Part shown: piece by piece, positions 38,275-49,055 of the stretch
Layout: each line of letters begins with the position of its first letter
How positions within the stretch are numbered: position 1 is the first letter of the stretch
Assembly: GCA_001599755.1 (NCBI GenBank)
Contig: BCHX01000009.1
Span: forward strand, 186,001-250,000
Source: Gliomastix tumulicola
Taxonomy: Eukaryota; Ascomycota; Sordariomycetes; Hypocreales; Bionectriaceae
Direction: 5' to 3'
DNA: 64,000 nt
Notes under the pieces: generated by a model
Seen by the model: only the letters and a program-made list of their open reading frames with translations
Databases searched by the model: none
Told to the model about the DNA's origin: nothing
Translations under genes and position numbers: made by a program

Positions 38275-38813
38275 GCGATGAGTCCTGATGGCAGAAAAAG
38301 ATGTGATGGCGCTGAAAGGAAAGCAGTTCCCATGCGTCAATTAAAGAAGATAAGACGGCATGGCATGGTCCTCGTACAGGGAGTGAGTTGTCCATGCCTG
38401 GCGGTAGACACTGGATTCTGAGTGGCCAAGGCTGCTGACGGCCTTTACCCACTGTCACTACTGAAACCAGGGGTTCGCGTAAGCTCGTCATTCGTTGGAT
38501 CACTGGCTTGAGCGGGCCTTTATGCGGTTGCCTTATGAAACCCCTGTGTTCTGACCCCCTGTGCCACACTGAACACAGGGGTTTCCTTGTGCTGTGCGCT
38601 GTGCGCTGTGCGAGATTCCTCCTGCGTTGTCTGCGCCACGTCCGTTTTCTCAAGCCACAGGAATGGATGGATATGGTGGCCAGCAGCTCTTGCTCAGCCT
38701 CAACTGCGTGCGCGATAAAGCGTGAGCGCGGGTGACTCTGGCCGCGTCTGTTGTAGCACCGTCAAGCTCGCGAGAGCGCATATTTTGCTGCCCTTTACTG
38801 ATTCAAGGCGACC
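38275..38813. promoter_or_regulatory. Shared divergent promoter region of AAA+ and STAND-like genes
   Basis: 539 bp between two start codons facing away from each other. It contains a 15-bp perfect inverted repeat (38,537-38,585) and a run of GCTGTGC units at about 38,589-38,611. Such a short head-to-head spacer suggests shared control. No TATA box was obvious. Confidence 0.5.
38537..38585. repeat. Perfect 15-bp inverted repeat with 19-nt loop
   Basis: The left arm GAAACCCCTGTGTTC (38,537-38,551) is exactly complementary to the right arm GAACACAGGGGTTTC (38,571-38,585). It could form a hairpin or be a dimeric protein-binding site. It lies midway in the divergent promoter. Confidence 0.9.
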
Positions 38814-40755
38814 ATGGACGCGACCACAGGCCAAGGAGCGCTGACGGTGCTGGACACTCGTCTCGGCCAAGCGCTCACGCCCCAGGCCATTGCGGGGGAG
38901 CAGGCAGACGATGCATCCAATCTCAGTGGACTCGACACCGTCGACAACTACACATGGACCGACGTCTTCAACTTGATGCAAAATGCAAGCTCCGAGTACC
39001 GGGAAAAGTCCGAGTCGAGCAAAGTGCGAGCAGCCCAGCGAGACAAGGCCATCGCCGTGACGCTTCTCTCCCTCACGGACATGATACCCGAGCAGGACGG
39101 GCTCAGCATCTTACGGGGCGGCATGAGTACCATATTCAAGGTGACTCCCTCCCATGGGGGGAAGAGGGGCCATCGGCGGCGGCGACGACATCCAAATTGG
39201 CATGGCCGGTCACTGACTCGTGTCAAAGTTGCTCGGCAGGCGCATCGAGAACGGGGAGCGCATCTTGGCCGCATTCGAAGACATCCCGTTCACCTTCTCC
39301 GAGGCGTGCATCGCCTTACGGGCACATCGAGATGATCCGCCGCTGCGCACATACGTCGAGGAGCTCTACCAGACTCTCCGGGAGCAGATCCCGATCTTGG
39401 AGGAGATCCTCCTTCGGAAACACAAGGGCTCTTTTGCACGCCGCATCCTGAAGCAGCATCCCGAGGTCGAGGCAAAGGCTATCGACAATGCACTGACCCT
39501 CGTCACTCGAGCTTCTCACCGGGTGACGGCCCGTGTAGGAACGCTGAGCCGTGAGGTCGGCGCTGAGACATTACGAGAGACAAAAGCGGTCGGCGCTGGG
39601 GTCTCGAGGACTCAGGACGGGATGAACAGGCTGCTTGACTCGGTCGAATCCGTACGCCTTGCTCAGCTCGAGTCCAGCGAGAAATATGAGCGGCAGGAGC
39701 GGTTGATCCACGGGTTTGTCGAGAGAATCAACGACGGCTTCCAACGCCAGCAGGACGACTGCAGGTCGCATTGTCCAGCAAGCTGCTCACAGATACAAGA
39801 TCTTCTGCAAGGCTTGATCACCTGCAGCCAGCCGGCCGGCCCTCCCCCGCTCATGGGATATGCTTCCCTTCCGGCGCCACAGCCCTCTCCGTGGAATCGA
39901 TGTCTCCCTTTTGCAACGTCCTGTATCTGCATGTCCTACGACGAGCTCTTCATTCTTCTGAACATTCCGGATCCCATGAAACCTACGGCCGACCTTCACC
40001 AAGTCATCAAGGGGTCATATACCCAGGACAAGACGGCTCTTGGGAGGGCGACATGGCTGCTCAACATGGATCGCTTCAAGAATTGGGCTGACATAAAGAT
40101 CTATGCGTCTGATCTGATCCTCGTCAACGGGCATCTAAGCGGCCTCACCAGGGGCAAGATCTCGCCATTGTCAGTCTTGGCCGCAACGTTGGCTAGCCTG
40201 CCGCTATCATCGCCGCAGACACTCATTCTCTCACACTTCTGCGGCCTGCACACTAACCCCCGTGATCCCATGGCTGGGCCCAGGGGAATGATGCGCAGTC
40301 TCATTGCCCAGCTGCTTCTCATACAGCGGGCTGAGCATGCCTTTACGACGATCAACTTGGACGAGACGCTTGTGCACCAAGTCCTGAATCACGACCTCGC
40401 TGGGTTGTGTGACGTGTTCCGAGCACTCCTGATGCAGGTCCATCCGGAGACGACGGTCTACTGCGTCTTGGACAACATCTCGGAGTTCGAAGCGAGCCAC
40501 TTTGGTTGGGAATACGAGATGTCCGACGTCGTCTACTTTCTCACGACGATGATGATGCCAGGGCAGCCCCGATTCGGGCCAAGGCTCAAGTTTCTCCTGA
40601 CTGCGGCCAACAGGAGCATCAAGGTCTACCGCCAGCTGAATCCGGCGGATGTTATTTCTCTGAGCGCGGCGCATGTCAACTCCCATTCGGTGCAGAAGCT
40701 GAGCCTGCAGAAGGACTGCCAGCGTGCGATTAGCCCAGGACCAGGTCCGGATTAG
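38814..40755 (+). CDS. STAND/NACHT-like protein with degenerate P-loop, 617 aa
   Basis: Two exons, 38,814-39,140 and 39,229-40,755, flank an 88-bp intron (branch CTGAC at 39,213-39,217) and encode 617 residues. The N-terminal 290 residues are helical (SILRGGMSTIFKLLGRRIENGERIL) and resemble the helical domain that precedes NACHT in many fungal STAND proteins. The centre carries the usual landmarks of that family: a P-loop position reading VNGHLSGLTRGK (about 408) without the GxxGxGK(S/T) signature, then LSHFCGLHT, GPRGMMRSLIAQLL (about 460-473) and a Walker-B-like strand VYCVLDNISEFE (about 519-530). It lacks WD40, ankyrin or TPR repeats at the C-terminus and is short, so it may be a non-ATP-binding adaptor or a truncated receptor. 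Related proteins act in non-self recognition and cell death. Confidence 0.7.
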
Positions 40756-42052
40756 ACAGTCAAGCAGTCGATATATAACCTCGCTCTTTGGATGCGGAAC
40801 GATATTTGTCAGTGGTGAAATGAAGAAATTCTGGGCATGCTACATCAATGCTTGTTGGTTCATTTCTTTCACCTTTTACTCCTCATTCCTCCGGTGCCTA
40901 AGCATCCAGTCCATTCTCCCTTACGCTGTCAGCTACTTTACCACACTTTTCTCCCACGTCGCTCTATTTGCTACCCATGAGAATGGAAAACCGATTGGAT
41001 GGGGAATACTCTACAGCTATGACAGCAGGCAAGGTCGTCATACCGATGCATGTCGTCATGAGCATAGGCCTGAATTTCATATTCCTCTAGGGTATTTCAT
41101 CGAGCAAGGCATGCCGGGCGCATGACGACACCAATGCTACCATCCAAAGAAACGCTGATATGTAACGTTGACTCGTCTCCATGGGCCTTCGTAAGGAAGG
41201 AAATGTGCGAGGCAACGATTACCGGTAGCGGGAACGAAGACTTACGCAGATGGCCGACGCCGATCTCGAACCAAACCAGACCATATTGTGGCTGATTTTG
41301 TGCATGGATCATCTGAGCGCGTCAGACGGGAACGGCTGCCTGTGGTCCTGTCGATCACCTCCATTCCGTCAGCAAAGTGGCTGCTTCCAGTGCAGTCGGT
41401 GCCGTCGGCCAGACTGCCAACGCACCAAAACAATGCAAGGCGTGACAGCAGCATAGCGACTTCAGCAAGCGTGCAAGAATACGAGGGGGGCACGGACGGG
41501 TATAGAACGGCTTACGCTCGTGTCATCAGCTGACGAAGGCCACCAGCCAACCCCTCACTGACACACACCGCCCCGTGCACGCCCCAACAACTCATTCTAC
41601 GTCAGGCCTCCAGAGGGGATCTCAGCGGGAGGCTGGAAAAGGTCCGAAGGCAGCGGCTAGCTTCGTCCGGGGTAAGAAAATCGGCATGAACAAGTACCGG
41701 AATTGGCCATGCGGAGGCGCTGGGCACGATCGTATTGCCACTGGTGGGACCTTGGCGGACTGTCGATCATCTCGTGTTGCCCCCATCGTCGGCTGTTGGC
41801 TCTGACTGAACGGTCATATGCGGACCGGACGGGCAAGACGGGAAAGGAGATGGTCCAAAATAGCTCTGTCAGGGTTTAGAGACACCTTGGCCGACGACAA
41901 GATATGCGATGGCTGGGAGATCAAGTATAAAGGTGTCTTGTGTTCCGTGTAACTCGGTGCGACGACACACCAGCCTCACAGTCATCGAGACAACCTCATA
42001 CTACCAGATACAACGACCACAACCGCATTTTCTACCATCAACAACCATCACC
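40756..42052. other. Intergenic region
   Basis: 1.3 kb between the STAND-like gene and the small secreted protein. A minus-strand frame at 41,242-41,455 begins with a signal-peptide-like MLLSRLALFWCVGS and is followed by a GTAAGT, so a very small secreted gene is conceivable but weak. A TATA box for the downstream gene is at 41,925-41,931. Confidence 0.5.
41925..41931 (+). promoter_or_regulatory. TATA box of the small secreted protein gene
   Basis: GTATAAA lies about 125 bp upstream of the ATG at 42,053, followed by a CA-rich leader (ACCACAACC, CAACAACC) of the type common in highly expressed fungal genes. Confidence 0.6.
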
Positions 42053-42493
42053 ATGTACTTCACCACCCTCCTCACCTTTGCTGCCACGGCCCTCGCGGCC
42101 CCGACTCGCTTCATGCCCCAGACCGGCGAGGAATGGACCATCGAGTCCCTCCAGCGCCGCTGCACGCTCGAGCCCCGGAACGAGTGCGTCTGGACCTTCC
42201 GCATCAACACCCACGCCGAGGACGTCGAGCCCACCGAGGTCCGCTACATCGTCAACGGCACCGACGACACGCTGCCCTCGCGCGCCGTCGGCGGACCCTC
42301 CAAGCACGGCATCTTCACTGTCACGAGCACCTGGTCCGACTACTTCGGCATCGAGGCGGCCTGGACCACGCTGAGCGTCATCGACTACGAGAGGGGCGTC
42401 CTGGTGTACCCTGCCTACACGGACAAGCAGCTGTCTGGTGGACACGTCGTCGAGCCAGACCAGACCTACGTCCCTGAGGCCATCCCCAAATAA
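42053..42493 (+). CDS. Small secreted protein, candidate effector, 146 aa
   Basis: A single exon of 146 residues. Residues 1-15 form a signal peptide (MYFTTLLTFAATALA) likely cleaved before APT. The mature protein has EEWTIESLQRRCTLE, ECVWTFRINTH, an N-glycosylation site (NGT), and a C-terminal part with VLVYPAYTDKQL and EPDQTYVPEA. This matches the general look of a fungal small secreted protein family that I remember from plant-associated species, whose function is unknown. Only two cysteines, probably one disulfide (Cys-x7-Cys). The open frame extends upstream to 41,909 but crosses the TATA box, so I start at the ATG 42,053 in the context ATCACCATG. Strong codon bias toward C-ending codons suggests high expression. 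It could be an effector or simply an extracellular housekeeping protein. Confidence 0.85.
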   Translation: MYFTTLLTFAATALAAPTRFMPQTGEEWTIESLQRRCTLEPRNECVWTFRINTHAEDVEPTEVRYIVNGTDDTLPSRAVGGPSKHGIFTVTSTWSDYFGIEAAWTTLSVIDYERGVLVYPAYTDKQLSGGHVVEPDQTYVPEAIPK

Positions 42494-42972
42494 GATGGAG
42501 GGAGGCCTTTACTTGCTGAAGGACCATTCGGGTCCAGGAACCTGTCTTGGAATGAAGGATATGAATGAACTTGGGCTTGGATTAATTACGAAGGCTATCT
42601 ATGGGTAATCTGTTCTTTGTCACTGGCGCGCGGTAATCAGGCTTAGCTCTCAACATCGATATATGCGCCAAGAGCAATCTTAAAGAAAGTGACATAAAGA
42701 AAGTGACATAAAGAAAGTGACAGTTGTCATGTCATATTGGTAGCACATCAGTGTCAGTGTGGATATTTATGCTTATCGACGATCAGAACCGGGTCGGCAC
42801 GGGTAGGGGCTAATTCCTGGCGCTGTCGCATTAATGTCCCGACTTCGGCGGGGAGTCATCCGCGGTTGTGTGATCGACCTAGCAGGACCAAGTCAAGACA
42901 TTCATCACCACAATCTTCCTCACGCCGCTAATCTTCCCACAATCGCGCTAAACAAGCAGACACTGTCTCGCA
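42494..42972. other. Intergenic region
   Basis: 479 bp between the small secreted protein and the N-acetyltransferase. It holds a threefold 14-bp repeat at 42,681-42,722. No gene seen. Confidence 0.6.
42681..42722. repeat. Three perfect 14-bp tandem copies
   Basis: TAAAGAAAGTGACA is repeated three times without mismatch, about 250 bp upstream of the N-acetyltransferase ATG. Each copy carries a TGACA word, so it could be a cluster of regulator sites. Confidence 0.9.
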
Positions 42973-44074
42973 ATGGAGAGCAGTTCCGCATCTGCCGGCG
43001 CGTCGTCAACGTCAGCGTACTCAGTCGAGCAAATTTCACGATGGATCCAGCGGATCGATGCACCTCGGAGCATCTCAAGACTGGCACAGACTCCAGAGCA
43101 GATCCCGAAGACGATACAGTCGCTGCGCGCCCTGATGAGATGTCAGATCACCACCTTTCCCTACGAGAATCTCTCTGTACACTATTCTCCCAGCCACCTT
43201 GTCGACATTGATCCGCAGTCGCTGTACACCAAGATGATGGGCCCGGAGAACGGTGGGCGTGGCGGGTACTGCATGGAGCTGAGCATTTTCTTCTACCACA
43301 TGCTTTGCGGCATCGGTTTCGAGGTGTATATGACGGGCGTGCGGAATCGGACGAGGACGAATGGTGTTCCTGGCGGCACATACCAGGGATGGTACGGAGA
43401 ACACTGATGAAGCGCCGCCCGAGAATGAGAATGAGCTTTTGCTAACAACGCACACCAGGACTCACATAAACAACATCGTCCACCTCCCATCCGGAGAACG
43501 CTACTCCATCGACGTCGCCTTTGGTGGCGATGGGCCTACGAATCCATTGCCCATGAACGACTCGGGCGTTCCGGTCCAGAACCTCGGCACCCAGCAGGTC
43601 CGCCTTGTCCACGAATGGATCCCAAAGCAGAACAAGCGCTCCGCCGGCGACAAGCTCTGGGTCTATCAGTATCGCAATGGACCGGAGATGGACTGGAATT
43701 CGTTTTATAGCTTCGCCGAGGTCGAGTTCTTCCAGGAGGACTTCGAGGTGATGAACTGGTGGGGAAGCGCGAAGACGCTCCACAGGACAACGGTTCTCGT
43801 GGTGAGGTTTCTGCGCAAAGGTGAAGAGATTCTGTTTAGTAAAGGTCCCAGGCAAAATGGACTGGGGCATGGAGAGGACGAAGAGGTTGAAGTGGTGGGT
43901 AAAGTGATGCTGGTGAATGATGCTGTCAAGGTGAATCTTGGTGGCAAAACGATTGTCATTGAGACCCTTGACACAGAGGCAGGCCGGGTGAAGGCACTCC
44001 GGGACTATTTTGGCATTCATCTGACCGAGGAGCAAGAAACAAGCATCCGGGGCTGGGACATGGCGCTTGGGTGA
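42973..44074 (+). CDS. Arylamine N-acetyltransferase, 344 aa
   Basis: Two exons, 42,973-43,391 and 43,459-44,074, with a 67-bp intron (branch CTAAC, acceptor CACCAG), encode 344 residues. The Cys-His-Asp triad of the NAT family is present: Cys100 in GRGGYCMEL, His142 in WTHINNIV (formed across the splice) and Asp158 in YSIDVAFGG. FPYENLSVH at 62-70 is the usual N-terminal block. NATs move an acyl group from acyl-CoA to arylamines or hydrazines in the cytosol. In Fusarium, relatives detoxify 2-aminophenol made from plant benzoxazolinones, though the acyl donor here cannot be told. Without the intron the frame stops at 43,407 before His142, so splicing is required for activity. Confidence 0.93.
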
Positions 44075-44547
44075 AGGATATCTGGAATCGGTCATCGATA
44101 AAACTTGACAAGTCGTCGTCAAGCATGCATTAAACGGACAATTTTCTCTCATCGACATAAAATGTCACAGTGTCAAAATAACGATCAAAATCACACTCTT
44201 TGCTATGCGGCTATTCCACACGTGCAAATCGTGGGGGTGCATGGCCACTGCCCGACGTTCACCATCTTGACAAACACGGCGGTGTTTGCTCTCGCCGAGA
44301 TTTTTCCCCCACAGCCTACGCCTGCCTATTCACAGCTCATCTCTTTTCATAGGCCACCTCAAAAGGCCACACGAGTGAAGCGGTTCCGTGTTTGCCAACC
44401 CCGTGACTCCAACCAAGCCATTCCCTTTCCTTTCCTTCACTTCACTCAACTGTCAACTCTCAAGCCCATTCCTTTCAACACACGCGTACTATTGCGATCC
44501 ATTCCACCCTCCGACTTACGAACAATCCACCGCCGTCAGCCGCCAAG
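44075..44547. other. Intergenic region
   Basis: 473 bp between the N-acetyltransferase and the BTB gene. It contains a pyrimidine-rich leader (about 44,410-44,540, CCTTTCC/TTCACTTCAC) typical of fungal promoters and 5' leaders. A plus frame at 44,105-44,614 overlaps the BTB start and lacks protein character. Confidence 0.6.
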
Positions 44548-45511
44548 ATGCCTGAAGAGACGGCTATGGATGGAGCATGTCACGAAGTATGCCAGCATGG
44601 CGACGTCGTCATGATCGTCGGCCGCGATGTCTCCCCAGAGTGTTTCCGACTGCGCGTCTCCTCACAATGCCTTCGAACGGCCTCCAAAGTCTTCGACGCA
44701 ATGTTCGGGCCCCAATGGACCAAAGGACTCAACCTCAGCCCCGAGCAGCCGGCAACGATCGAATTCCCCGAGGACGACCCCAAGGCGATGCACGTGGTGT
44801 GCTGCATCATACACAACCGGAACAACGCCATTCCCGATCGGATCAACTCCCGGTTGGCGCTTCAGATTGGCATTGTGTCTGACAAATACGATCTCGGCAC
44901 CGCCCTCCAATACTTCATCCCGACGTGCTTTGTGGCGGTCTCAGGCACAAGCGACAAGACGAAGTTGTCTCACTATTTGGCAGGCGCATTTCTTCTCAAA
45001 CGCAGCGATGCTTTTAAGCAGACTTGTCAACAGCTTGCCCTTCAGTGCAGAGACTCGTTCATCAGTTTCTTTGACGACCAACTCGTTCGCCAGTTTCTAC
45101 CAGCTCGACTGATCTGTGAGTCTCCCAGCCTAATTCTCTGATGCCATTTCAGCAGGAAGCTAATACGATACAGACACCTTAGAAGAGGGCAAAGGACAGA
45201 TATGGCGTGAAGTCATCCATAAGCTGGTAACGGACAAGGACGATATATGTGACGAATGCGACTGGGCCAACTACCGATCCGATCGGTATAAAGAGATTCT
45301 CCAAGCCGCTCTGGCGACGAACGACAGCCTCTGTTCAATCCAGGACCTCATCAACAGCATGCAGGAGGAGTATACGGAATACTCGAACGTCAACCGCGAG
45401 CTGGCCTGCTGCACGAACGCAGTAGATGTGCATTCGTATGACCGTCCCGACGAATGGTTTGAGGATCTGCTTCGTCGATCGAGCCCGTCCGGGTTCCAGC
45501 TGGACAGCTAG
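44548..45511 (+). CDS. BTB/POZ-domain protein, 301 aa
   Basis: Two exons, 44,548-45,115 and 45,174-45,511, with a 58-bp intron (donor GTGAGT, acceptor ACAG), encode 301 residues. Residues 15-115 form a fungal-type BTB/POZ domain: HGDVVMIVG, CFRLRVSSQCLRTASKVFDAMFG, then PEDDPKAMHVVCCIIHNR. BTB domains mediate protein-protein contacts and often link substrates to Cullin-3 ligases. Many fungal members are of unknown role. The second half is helical with CDECDWANYR and a Cys pair CC near 275; no second domain recognised. Without splicing the protein would end seven codons past the donor. Confidence 0.88.
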
Positions 45512-46143
45512 AGGAACGGGCAAGCCTGAGACTTCGGCCCGTGTATAGAAGGACAGAACGATTTCGGATTGGGAACGGAACGTGATTCGCGATGGAGTTT
45601 GCTTGTTCACTAAGAATACCACAAGAAGCGGATAGAGATAGTCTAAAGACAGGAGGCCATAATCCTACCATGCCAAAAATGTAGTCTAATTATGGCATCG
45701 AATAGTTCATCGGATCGGAACGTGCTCGGTATTGTGAAATGGTGCATACGTAACCTTGGTGTCTTCCTGTTCATGTTAATTCGGCCGGGGCCGGGACGCC
45801 GGGGGCCGGTGAGAAGACAGGCAGTTTTGATCTTCAGTTAGATTGAAGGGCACATGTCACAATGAAGCAAGGGCGCGCTGCCCGGTCAATAACAGGTTGG
45901 ACATATTTACATAACTCTCGTCTCTGGTCTTCTTTTTGAGCCGCTCCCTTCTGCATCCCAAAGACGGGTATCAAGAGTAGAAAGAAAGCTTGATATTGCA
46001 TCCCTACCATGTCCCGGGGGTGACCCAACTCTTCCGATCTCGACACTCCAATTCCCAGCGAACATCCAACGCCATCGATACCAAACCTCTTCCCTCAGTC
46101 CATCTACGCTCAGTCGCTTCAAACAAATCGAAAGGGTGGACGG
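45512..46143. other. Intergenic region
   Basis: 632 bp between the BTB gene and the rhodopsin-domain pseudogene. No gene seen on either strand. Confidence 0.6.
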
Positions 46144-47088
46144 ATGGCCGCGTTCATCACTGAGGCATTCTGCTACCTCGGAATCGTCATATGCTACGTC
46201 GCCTTCTGTGTATACGTCCGAGCAAGGCAGCAGTATGGCATCAGAAATCTCGCAGCAGACGACTACAGGTGGCCGCCCTAGTCCCATACACGACTAAGAC
46301 GGTGCTTGCGCACTTTGTGATGGCACGATTCGCCGAGCTCTCTAATGGCGGTACGACGCCGTAGCAGAAGAGTGTACTATCGCCGGACGACGAAGAATAT
46401 ACTTGGAGATGAGTGATCGACACGCTATGCTTGTTGCATATTCCCAGGGCTCACTTCGTCTGTAGAGTCGGCGGCTCCAAGGTTCAGGTTGCGGGGTGGT
46501 GCGTCTATGTGTCTGTCACTCGCGCCTCTCCATATTCATAGTCATGATCCTCAGCATTGTCACAGATCTTTACCTGGTGCTGATCCTCATACCGATGTTT
46601 TGGGGTGTCAAGATACCAGTATTCAAGAGACTGAGCTTGATACTTGTGTTCTCTGGTGCTTTCTTCGTCATGGCTGCGGGCATCTTACGAGGAGTGCTGA
46701 TTCTAAAGGTCAGTGTCCTGCCGTTAATAGTCATCTGAACTACAGCACCAGGGGGAGCTAACATGGAGGGCACAGGACGACGTTGACGGCCCCACCTAGG
46801 GATCCGGCTGGCCGTTCGGGAGTCCTTCGTGGCTATGACGACGTCCAACCTCCCCATGGTCTGGGGCTACCTCAAGGTCAAACTAGCACCAGTACTCGGC
46901 TCTCTCCTTTCGTCCAACGCGGGAACAAAGCGGAAGGAGGGACCTGACCCCGGAAGCATCATGCTTGGAAATATCAACGCCAATAAGGACGATAGTGTGT
47001 CAGACGCTGCGACTTCTCACCAGAGGCTCAGCTTCTCGTCTCGGAAGAGCTCGCGTTTGATGGCAGTCGCTTCGTCCACGAGCCTGTA
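46144..47088 (+). pseudogene. Broken fungal rhodopsin-domain membrane protein
   Basis: Pieces of the fungal rhodopsin domain (PF20684 type, seven-helix integral membrane) occur in order but not in one frame. They are an N-terminal helix ending in the DDY motif (46,144-46,270), HFVMARFAELSNGGTTP and LSPDDEEYTWR (about 46,310-46,400), and VGGSKVQVAGW (46,470-46,500). Then come SIVTDLYLVLILIPMFWG (about 46,555-46,610), FSGAFFVMAAGILRGVLILK, and VRESFVAMTTSNLPMVW (about 46,815-46,865). Lesions are a frameshift just after DDY, TAG after GGTTP, loss of the donor GT after EYTWR (reads ATGAGT), about 70 residues missing between helices 3 and 5, TAG in GPT*GSG, and a one-base loss at TGGCC. The C-terminal tail is open to 47,088. 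Several independent breaks make a sequencing error unlikely. Confidence 0.8.
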
Positions 47089-49055
47089 ACGAGGTACAGC
47101 GTCGTAAGTGCGGTTCAGCCTTGGATACAGGCGTAAGGGCATTTCCAACTAACAAATGGCGTATGGCGTATGGCAGATGCTTGGTTCCGCAAAGAAAGGG
47201 GCTGTCTCTTCTTCCACCCAGGAAATCACAGGAAAGCGCACAGAAAGACAGTAGCGCCTGATTCTTGGAGGCCTCATATTTATCCCCCTAAAGGTACAGA
47301 ACAACACGCGTACAGGCTCTGGAACAATGACCCAGTGGAGGGTGCATCCGCGTGCAGGTACCTTGCACATGCGCCGCTATTTTTGGCTGCCAAGGTCTCA
47401 TCCTTTCTTGACCACCACCGGCACCAAATGGACTAGTGGCAGATATTTGTCACTGGATCACTATGAGCCTCTGAAGAAGCTGTCTGAGTCGCTGCTTGGC
47501 AAGGCGGTCTCTTCACTTGATCAGCCGCTAAGTCTGCCACAGAGGCTTGCCATAGGTCCCGAGAACAGTCGTCTTACCACCTCTACTCCCCTTGAAATTG
47601 TGGCAATGCCAGGTGACCAAAGGTATCGCCAAGCTTTTACGGCCTATCGGGAGCTCTCCATAGTATGCATGTCCCAGGGAGCGGTGGTATCCATTGGAGG
47701 CCAGACGCCGTTGATCCCTTGTTCTTTGCAGGGGAAGCGCTGCTCAGGGGTACCAGATAGAAGAATGAGCAGAGAATATCAAAAACGTCCAAGCTTTTGA
47801 GAAGACGTACTGGTCGTCTCTGGTATCAAACCTGCTAGCGCTACGACTGATGGGAGTGCAAAATGCCTTGCTGGGAGCTGGACGAGGTAACGCCACTCAG
47901 CGTATTACAGGACACTGACACCATTAATGCAAAATCCCCAAGATTCAAGTAAGACAACAGGGGGGTGTCGAGAATTAGCGCCATAAGGCGGCCCAGACAT
48001 CGAACGCTTCCCGCCCGAGATATCGACACAGATGGCACGCACGGGCATTTACGGTCCCGAGAGGCAAGGCACTCAGGGGCTGCGCTTGGGCAGGACTCAT
48101 CCAGCACCGCAAACACGTGAATGGCGTCTAAAGAGCCAATAGACAAGCCCCAGCGCACGTGGCTGCTGAAAAGCCGTCTCCTGGGGGGGGGCTGCTTTCC
48201 CAGCTTCGAGGTGGCAGTGTTGGGCACCAGAGCTTCCAGACACGGCAGCCCTAATTACACTTCTCTCCCTCCTGCTTGCCCGGGTAAGGTGATTCTTCCT
48301 CTCTCTCCCCATGCCCATCGGACCCGAACACCACTCTGAAATCCCCAGGGCCCCAGTGCGGCTGGAGGGCGGTAAGTGGGCGAGATCCTGGCTGTGGATG
48401 TCCAGGGGACTCCAACAACCCCTGCTCTATGTCTCGTCCCCGGACCAAACAACGCCGTCCAACGTCCCACGTGGGCCGTGAGACGACAGCCTCTGGAACA
48501 GCTCCCAGAGCCAGAAGGCCCTAAAGCAGCAGCCACAAGCGAGGGCCGTTGAACGAGTTTCCGTTAAGTTTATTTTAAGAGACCGGGCGGCTGCCCAGTT
48601 TGCCAGGTAATTAAGTAGTTATTAGTTTAGGTATTAGCCCGTGGCGGCGCAGTCCGCTGGAAAAAATCTCCCACGTACCTACACGAAACAACGGAACTGG
48701 TCCTCGCTTTTGCAGGCCGTCCGTCACGCGCTTGTTGAAATTGCCCTGCCTGGCGTGCAGACAGTGTGGCGATGAGCTGGTCTGCCGCCCGCCAGGCAGT
48801 ATCCAATATGGCGTGCAGGCCGATGCCTGCCGTATGATTCGTATCAATGTCCTCCTTCTTTCCTCCCTGGCTGCCCTCGTGGCCTTTCCCCCTCTGTGTT
48901 CATTGAATATTTAACCGTTGGCTCCCAGGCTTGTGCTGGCCGATGTTGAGCAACCAGTACAAGCAGAGTCACCCAACGAAACACGGTAGCAGCAGATCCG
49001 CTACCACTACCACGCACGCACGCACGCACGCACGCCCCTTCTGTTCGTGGGCGCT
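47089..49055. other. Long intergenic region
   Basis: 1.97 kb with no supported gene. A plus frame at 47,327-47,800 contains an F-box-like TSTPLEIVAM, which could be a remnant, but start and end lack support. A run of nine G at about 48,185 and a CGCA repeat at 49,011-49,035, close to the next start codon, are the other marks. Confidence 0.5.
49011..49035. repeat. CGCA tetranucleotide microsatellite
   Basis: Six units of CGCA end 20 bp upstream of the membrane-protein ATG, so the tract is probably within the 5' leader and likely to vary in length between strains. Confidence 0.85.

Noticed and set aside
41242..41493. Possible small secreted protein on the minus strand
   Set aside because: The signal-peptide-like start is suggestive, but the rest is low in protein character and the second exon would be tiny; support is too weak.
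43442..44158. 238-codon minus-strand frame opposite the N-acetyltransferase
   Set aside because: Antisense shadow of the second exon; the plus strand holds the NAT His and Asp and the correct splice.
47327..47800. 157-codon plus-strand frame with an F-box-like patch
   Set aside because: No ATG-supported domain order, a single weak motif, and no splice structure; at best a remnant.
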